Of a DNA stretch of 64,000 nucleotides, positions 60,332-64,000 are shown in pieces. The stretch's first letter is position 1; each line of letters starts with the position of its first letter. Origin of the DNA: Nitrospira sp. (lineage in GTDB: Bacteria; Nitrospirota; Nitrospiria; Nitrospirales; UBA8639); assembly GCA_024760505.1 (NCBI GenBank), contig CP058931.1:3296001-3360000 (forward strand), written 5' to 3'. The translations under genes and the position numbers were made by a program. Below the pieces are notes generated by a model. That model was given only the letters and a program-made list of their open reading frames with translations, made no database searches and was not told where the DNA came from.

Positions 60332-60680
60332 GAGAGGTGGTTGCCACCGACCCACTACTCATGACTACATCGAGTGCAAATATTGTAAGTATTTGATTGT
60401 TAATTATTTTTTAATAAATCACTCATGCTGAATAGGGCGGATCTCTTATGCCATTTATGGACAGTTTCCTGGAATGTCACTCTTAGGACAGCTCATCGTG
60501 GGAAGACAGGTCAGCACTGTTTCCTGTTCACGAACCAAGAAGTGATCAGAATCCACCCTGGAAAAAGGCGCACATATTCATGCCGGCGCATTTTGCATGG
60601 TCGCACATCGCTATGGAGGAATGTTGTTGCCGGGATGGCTCAACGTATTCGATGATCACAAGAAAGAAGAGGAGAATTTG

Positions 60681-61424
60681 ATGTTTGAATGGCTGACAAG
60701 TCCTGAAGCATGGATCGCATTAGGCACGTTAACCGCGTTAGAAATTGTCCTGGGGATCGATAACATTATCTTCATCTCCATCCTTGTCGGACGTCTTCCC
60801 GAGAGTCAGCGGGTGTTTGCCAGAAGAGCAGGGCTTGGCCTCGCCATGGTGGCACGCCTGGGGTTGCTGTTTTCGATTTCCTGGGTCATGGGACTAACGG
60901 AACCTTTAGTGACGGTGTTCACTAAGGCGATTTCAGGGCGCGATATCATTCTGGTCGGCGGTGGATTGTTTCTCATGGCGAAAGCCACGCATGAAATCCA
61001 TAACAGCCTGGAGGGTATAGAAGAAGAGAACGGTCACGCGATTGTGGCTGCCAGTTTGGGAATGGTTCTCGTTCAGATTGCGGTTTTGGATATTGTGTTT
61101 TCACTGGATTCAGTCATTACGGCGGTCGGTCTGGTTGATCAGGTTTCTCTTATGGCGATCGCCATCATCCTGGCCGTACTCGTGATGCTGATGGCCGCAA
61201 AAGCGATTGGAGATTTTGTCGATGAACATCCGACCATCAAAGTTCTTGCCCTCTCATTTCTCATTCTCGTGGGTGTGACCCTGATGGTGGAGGGGTTCGA
61301 TGTGCATGTCCCGAAGGGCTATATTTATTTTGCGATGGCCTTTTCCATCACGGTGGAAATGCTCAATATTCGCATGCGGAAAAAACGGGCCCCGGTCAAA
61401 CTGTATAAGACGATTTCCGAATAG
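60681..61424 (+). CDS. TerC-family integral membrane protein
   Basis: A 247-residue protein with seven hydrophobic helices and both family motifs: ALEIVLGIDNIIFISIL and IAVLDIVFSLDSVITAVG, each with paired acidic residues in the membrane. TerC/Alx/YoaE-type proteins are linked to manganese export and tellurite resistance. No ter operon is present, so a metal-homeostasis role is likelier. GAGGAGAA precedes the ATG at 60681; a frame extended to 60597 is not conserved. Confidence 0.9.
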   Translation: MFEWLTSPEAWIALGTLTALEIVLGIDNIIFISILVGRLPESQRVFARRAGLGLAMVARLGLLFSISWVMGLTEPLVTVFTKAISGRDIILVGGGLFLMAKATHEIHNSLEGIEEENGHAIVAASLGMVLVQIAVLDIVFSLDSVITAVGLVDQVSLMAIAIILAVLVMLMAAKAIGDFVDEHPTIKVLALSFLILVGVTLMVEGFDVHVPKGYIYFAMAFSITVEMLNIRMRKKRAPVKLYKTISE

Positions 61425-61544
61425 CCGGAAATACGCGGACGCCACAGGACGCGTGTGAGGTCCTTCGCGGAAGAGGTGAGAGGAGATAATTTTGGCCACC
61501 CGTCTGTGTGGGGGGAAGTCCCAGATGATGTGGTGCAAGATGCG

Positions 61545-62111
61545 CTAATGCGGATATTGGTGTTCGCGGCAGATCAATTGAATGTCTTGCACACTTAACG
61601 GTTCTCGTGTCAAGCCGCAGACATACCCGTTCTTCTCATGATCTTCATTGAAACGACAGGTGTGGCAGGCACCAAAGGCTTTTCGTCCATTGATCTGCTG
61701 CATTCCTCTCAGGATTGAGCGCAATGCAGAAGTTAGTTCAGCGATTTTTATTGAATCCGTCCTCGCCAGTGCCGGTTCCAGGCTTCTGGTGAGAAGGGCC
61801 TTTTTTATGAGATTGCTCCCTTTGGTGGTCGGCGCAAGGCGTACGATTCGTTTGTCCTCATTATCCGCCTGCTTCCGCAGGAATCCCTTCTGCTCTAAGA
61901 CCTTGAGCGATTGTGAGACGGTTCCCTTCGTGAGACCCAGATACTCCGCCACGGCTTGCGGCGTATTTGAATAGCGATTGCATTGCGTCAGATACGTCAG
62001 CGCTTCCATCTGCACGGGTTGTAATCCGTAACGCAGGCCAAACGCCCGTGCCTCCATCCGTTGCAGGTTGCACAATCGTTCTAAGACATCATTGGCTTCT
62101 TGTGCGCTCAT
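61545..62111 (-). CDS. MarR-family repressor with C-terminal Cys cluster
   Basis: A 188-residue regulator. Residues ~10-140 are a MarR winged helix (VQMEALTYLTQCNRYSNTPQ, YLGLTKGTVSQSLKVLEQKG, DKRIVRLAPTTKGSNLIKK). An added C-terminal tail has four Cys: CHTC, a third in NGYVCGL, and a fourth in LICREH, plus His residues. This layout (C-x2-C-x12-C-x15-C) could hold an iron-sulfur cluster or zinc and make it redox- or metal-sensing. It is divergent from a thioredoxin-like gene, with two related operators in between. Confidence 0.85.
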   Translation of the reverse strand: MSAQEANDVLERLCNLQRMEARAFGLRYGLQPVQMEALTYLTQCNRYSNTPQAVAEYLGLTKGTVSQSLKVLEQKGFLRKQADNEDKRIVRLAPTTKGSNLIKKALLTRSLEPALARTDSIKIAELTSALRSILRGMQQINGRKAFGACHTCRFNEDHEKNGYVCGLTREPLSVQDIQLICREHQYPH

Positions 62112-62119
62112 AGGTCAAT

Positions 62120-62190
62120 TGTATCGTCTCGATACAGATTTGACAAATACGGATATCGCTGCTAAATTCCATTTAGTTTCGACTCAATAC
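62120..62190. promoter_or_regulatory. Promoter flanked by two MarR-type operators
   Basis: TGTATCG-TCT-CGATACA (62120-62136) is an exact inverted repeat. GTTTCGACTCAATAC (62176-62190) matches its 15-bp core in 12 positions. Between them lies a sigma-70-type promoter for the rightward gene: TTGACA (62140-62145), 17 bp, TAAATT (62163-62168). One operator is just upstream of -35 and the other at the expected start of transcription, with centres 55 bp apart (about five turns). Confidence 0.7.
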
Positions 62191-62220
62191 TAATTTCAAT
62201 CTTTCAAAAGGAGGCAGTGT

Positions 62221-62463
62221 ATGAAGAAAGCCGTGTTTTATCATGCAGGGTGCCCGGTCTGTGTTTCTGCGGAAACCATGGTGACTCAGGCCATCGATCG
62301 TCAGCAATACGATCTGGAAATCGTCCATTTTGCACAAACACCCGGTCGGGTGGTTGAGGCTGAAACGGCAGGTGTGAAGTCTGTTCCTGCCCTGGTGTTA
62401 GAGGGGCAAGTATTTCACGTGAATTTTGGTGCATCCATGGAGGATGTGAAAGCCAGTATTTAA
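62221..62463 (+). CDS. Small thioredoxin/glutaredoxin-fold protein
   Basis: An 80-residue single-domain thioredoxin-fold protein. The redox motif CPVC follows the first strand (KAVFYHAGCPVC), and the cis-Pro lies in GVKSVPALVLEGQVFHVNFG. It is cytoplasmic, with no signal. AAAGGAGG precedes the ATG. It is controlled by the divergent MarR protein, as judged from the operators. It probably transfers electrons or senses disulfides for an unknown partner. Confidence 0.85.
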   Translation: MKKAVFYHAGCPVCVSAETMVTQAIDRQQYDLEIVHFAQTPGRVVEAETAGVKSVPALVLEGQVFHVNFGASMEDVKASI

Positions 62464-62552
62464 GGCGAAAGACTTTATTCTCGGGAGTAAGACGGGTTGC
62501 TAGGGGTAGCCTGAACGCCGACTCCCGGTTATCAACGGAAGGAGTAAATCGT

Positions 62553-63011
62553 ATGCGTGCATGGGTGAGGAATGTGTGTCTCGGGCTCGCTCTAGGGTTG
62601 TCCATGAGTGGGGCGGCCTGTTCAACGGTTGAACCCCCGGCGGGAAAGGGGAGTGCATTGTTGTACGACCGGTTAGGGGGAAAGCCGGCTATCACGGTGG
62701 TCATCGATGAATTTGTGGGCAATGTTGCTAACGATGCCCGTATTAATGGTCGCTTTGCTACAACCGATATTCCGAAACTGAAGGGACATCTGGTGGATCA
62801 AGTCTGTGGAGCAACTGGTGGGCCCTGCACCTATACCGGCAGGGACATGAAGACGACGCATGCGGGAATGCGCATTACCAATGCCGACTTTACGGCTATG
62901 GTTGAGGACCTGGTCGCGGCACTCAATACATTCAAGGTTCCGCCAACGGAACAGGATGAGTTACTTGGGCTGCTCGGTTCCATGAAATCTGATATTGTCG
63001 AAATTCCATAA
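62553..63011 (+). CDS. Group I truncated hemoglobin with lipoprotein signal
   Basis: A 152-residue protein. The leader NVCLGLALGLSMSGAAC is a lipobox type. The globin part (residues ~35-152) has LYDRLGGKPAITVVIDEFV, KLKGHLVDQVCGATGGPCTYTGRDM and the proximal heme His in TTHAGMRIT, all group I (TrHbN) marks. Such globins bind O2 or NO. The lipid anchor would place it in the periplasm or on a membrane face. It follows the thioredoxin-like gene by 89 bp in the same direction and may belong to the same MarR-controlled unit. Confidence 0.88.
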   Translation: MRAWVRNVCLGLALGLSMSGAACSTVEPPAGKGSALLYDRLGGKPAITVVIDEFVGNVANDARINGRFATTDIPKLKGHLVDQVCGATGGPCTYTGRDMKTTHAGMRITNADFTAMVEDLVAALNTFKVPPTEQDELLGLLGSMKSDIVEIP

Positions 63012-63189
63012 TCCTACCTCGGATAATTGGTTCTGTGATAGTCTTGGGGGGATGGGCCTCATCCTCCCAAGTACCCTGGTTCTTCCTTGATAGAGCATAC
63101 CGGCGGGGCATTGTTTCAGAGTCAGCCATTCCTGAGAATGGCTGCGTGACCGTCCCGGGAGATCACTATTCAAAAAAGGAGAGTGAGAA

Positions 63190-64000
63190 GTGACAAACGT
63201 TTTGCCATCCGAAATGGGAGTCATTCAGTCGTTGTGGCGCTATCCAGTCAAGTCGATGAGAGGAGAGGCCTTGTCCCTTGCTCAGGTTACTGATCACGGA
63301 CTTGTCGGAGATCGTGCCTATGCCATCCTGGATCGTACCGATGGCAAAGTGGCCACAGCCAAAAATCCCAAAAAATGGCCCAATATGTTTGCCTTTCAGG
63401 CAACATTTCTGGAGCCGTCGGGAGATAAAGAATCCGGATCTCGCATCCGTATCACGCTGCCTGACGGCACAATGGTTACCAGTGAGCAACAGGATCTGCC
63501 CCAGGTCCTTTCCAAAGCTCTGAACCGTGAGATCACTCTGGCGCTCATCGAGAGTGGGAAGGTGACCGGCGTCCAATCACCCATGCCTGAAAACTGGATT
63601 GCGCAGTCTGAGGAATACTGGCCCGACATGGATGGTCGCGAGAAACGGGACACCGTGACGGATTTCTCTCTTCCGACCGGCACGTTTTTTGATGCCGCGA
63701 TGGTACACCTTTTGACCACGGGCACGCTTAATCAGCTTCGTGAGGCGTATCCGGGAGGCCGTTTTGAGGTGCCGCGGTTTCGCCCGAACGTTGTTGTGGA
63801 TACTGGAGCCGATGAGCAAGGCTTTATCGAACAGGGGTGGATTGGTCAGACGGTAGGCATTGGGAAGAACGTGCGGTTGAAGATTACCGGCTCATGCGGT
63901 CGGTGTGTCATGACGACGTTAGCGCAAGGAGAACTTCCAAAGGACCCAGGGATTTTACGCACGGCGGTCCAACACAATCTTGGCAATGTCGGGGTCTATG
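63190..64000 (+). CDS. MOSC-domain protein, N-terminal barrel type (3' end outside window)
   Basis: The frame is open from GTG 63190 to the window edge, 270 codons. It begins with the MOSC N-terminal barrel (SLWRYPVKSMRGEALSLAQVTDHGLVGDRAYAILD) and continues into the MOSC domain (FRPNVVVDT and GSCGRCVMTTL, with the Cys expected at the molybdenum-cofactor site). It resembles YcbX/mARC-type proteins, which reduce N-hydroxylated compounds. AAAGGAG supports the GTG start; ATG 63214 is the alternative. Confidence 0.88.
   Translation, partial: MTNVLPSEMGVIQSLWRYPVKSMRGEALSLAQVTDHGLVGDRAYAILDRTDGKVATAKNPKKWPNMFAFQATFLEPSGDKESGSRIRITLPDGTMVTSEQQDLPQVLSKALNREITLALIESGKVTGVQSPMPENWIAQSEEYWPDMDGREKRDTVTDFSLPTGTFFDAAMVHLLTTGTLNQLREAYPGGRFEVPRFRPNVVVDTGADEQGFIEQGWIGQTVGIGKNVRLKITGSCGRCVMTTLAQGELPKDPGILRTAVQHNLGNVGVY

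Overview
The window is one stretch of a bacterial chromosome, moderately GC-rich, with tight operons, Gram-negative envelope proteins and several lipoproteins. Flp pilin, an error-prone DnaE2/ImuB pair, an OmpA-type lipoprotein and paralogous BON lipoproteins would fit a Nitrospira-like (Nitrospirota) bacterium, possibly a marine lineage. That placement is inference from gene style only. No nitrification marker gene is present.

Layout. (1) 1-7.8 kb: the end of a TonB-dependent receptor with a TonB-like partner, a large hybrid sensor kinase, an Flp pilin, an OmpA/Pal lipoprotein, and a Fur/Zur-MerC pair behind a TTGCAA-repeat operator. (2) 8-15.6 kb: DAHP synthase, PilZ protein, FlgM, an FNR-type oxidoreductase, a TPR lipoprotein, a GT-B glycosyltransferase-like protein and a J-domain protein. 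(3) 16-45.4 kb: a large amino-acid, acyl-CoA and propionate catabolic island. It has a divergent enoyl-CoA hydratase/acyl-CoA dehydrogenase pair; a 14-gene leftward operon (38.1 to 23.3 kb) running from a heme-oxygenase-like protein through acyl-CoA synthetase, a branched-chain-type 2-oxoacid dehydrogenase (E1a, E1b, E2), thiolase, 3-hydroxyacyl-CoA dehydrogenase, split methylmalonyl-CoA mutase, thiolase/DUF35 pair and MeaB to an indoleamine 2,3-dioxygenase; and a 7-gene rightward operon (38.4 to 45.3 kb) with a half-size HPPD, homogentisate dioxygenase, FAH, a phosphoribosyltransferase and the methylcitrate enzymes PrpD, PrpB and PrpC. Both divergent promoter regions carry a palindrome of form GATAA-N7-TTATC, which suggests shared control. 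(4) 19.1-23.3 kb: inside the island, a remnant integron-like cassette array. It holds a decayed tyrosine integrase with the IntI/Xer-type C-terminus, then cassettes for DUF2971, HNH and trypsin-like proteins separated by attC-like sites, flanked by a 21-bp near-perfect direct repeat from the end of the IDO gene. (5) 45.5-54.9 kb: an HTH regulator, a second FNR-type reductase, a DUF481 outer-membrane protein, lipoproteins, a YedK/HMCES-type protein and a possible structured RNA. (6) 55-60.3 kb: a LexA-like repressor, ImuB and DnaE2 mutagenesis cassette without imuA. (7) 60.7-64 kb: a TerC-family protein, a cysteine-rich MarR regulator divergent from a thioredoxin-like protein with paired operators, a lipoprotein truncated globin, and a MOSC protein cut by the window edge.

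Together the island would take Trp, Tyr and branched-chain amino-acid carbon to acyl-CoA and propionyl-CoA, and then to the TCA cycle by the methylcitrate route or through the mutase. Several linking enzymes (aminotransferases, maleylacetoacetate isomerase, lipoamide dehydrogenase, propionyl-CoA carboxylase) are not in the window.
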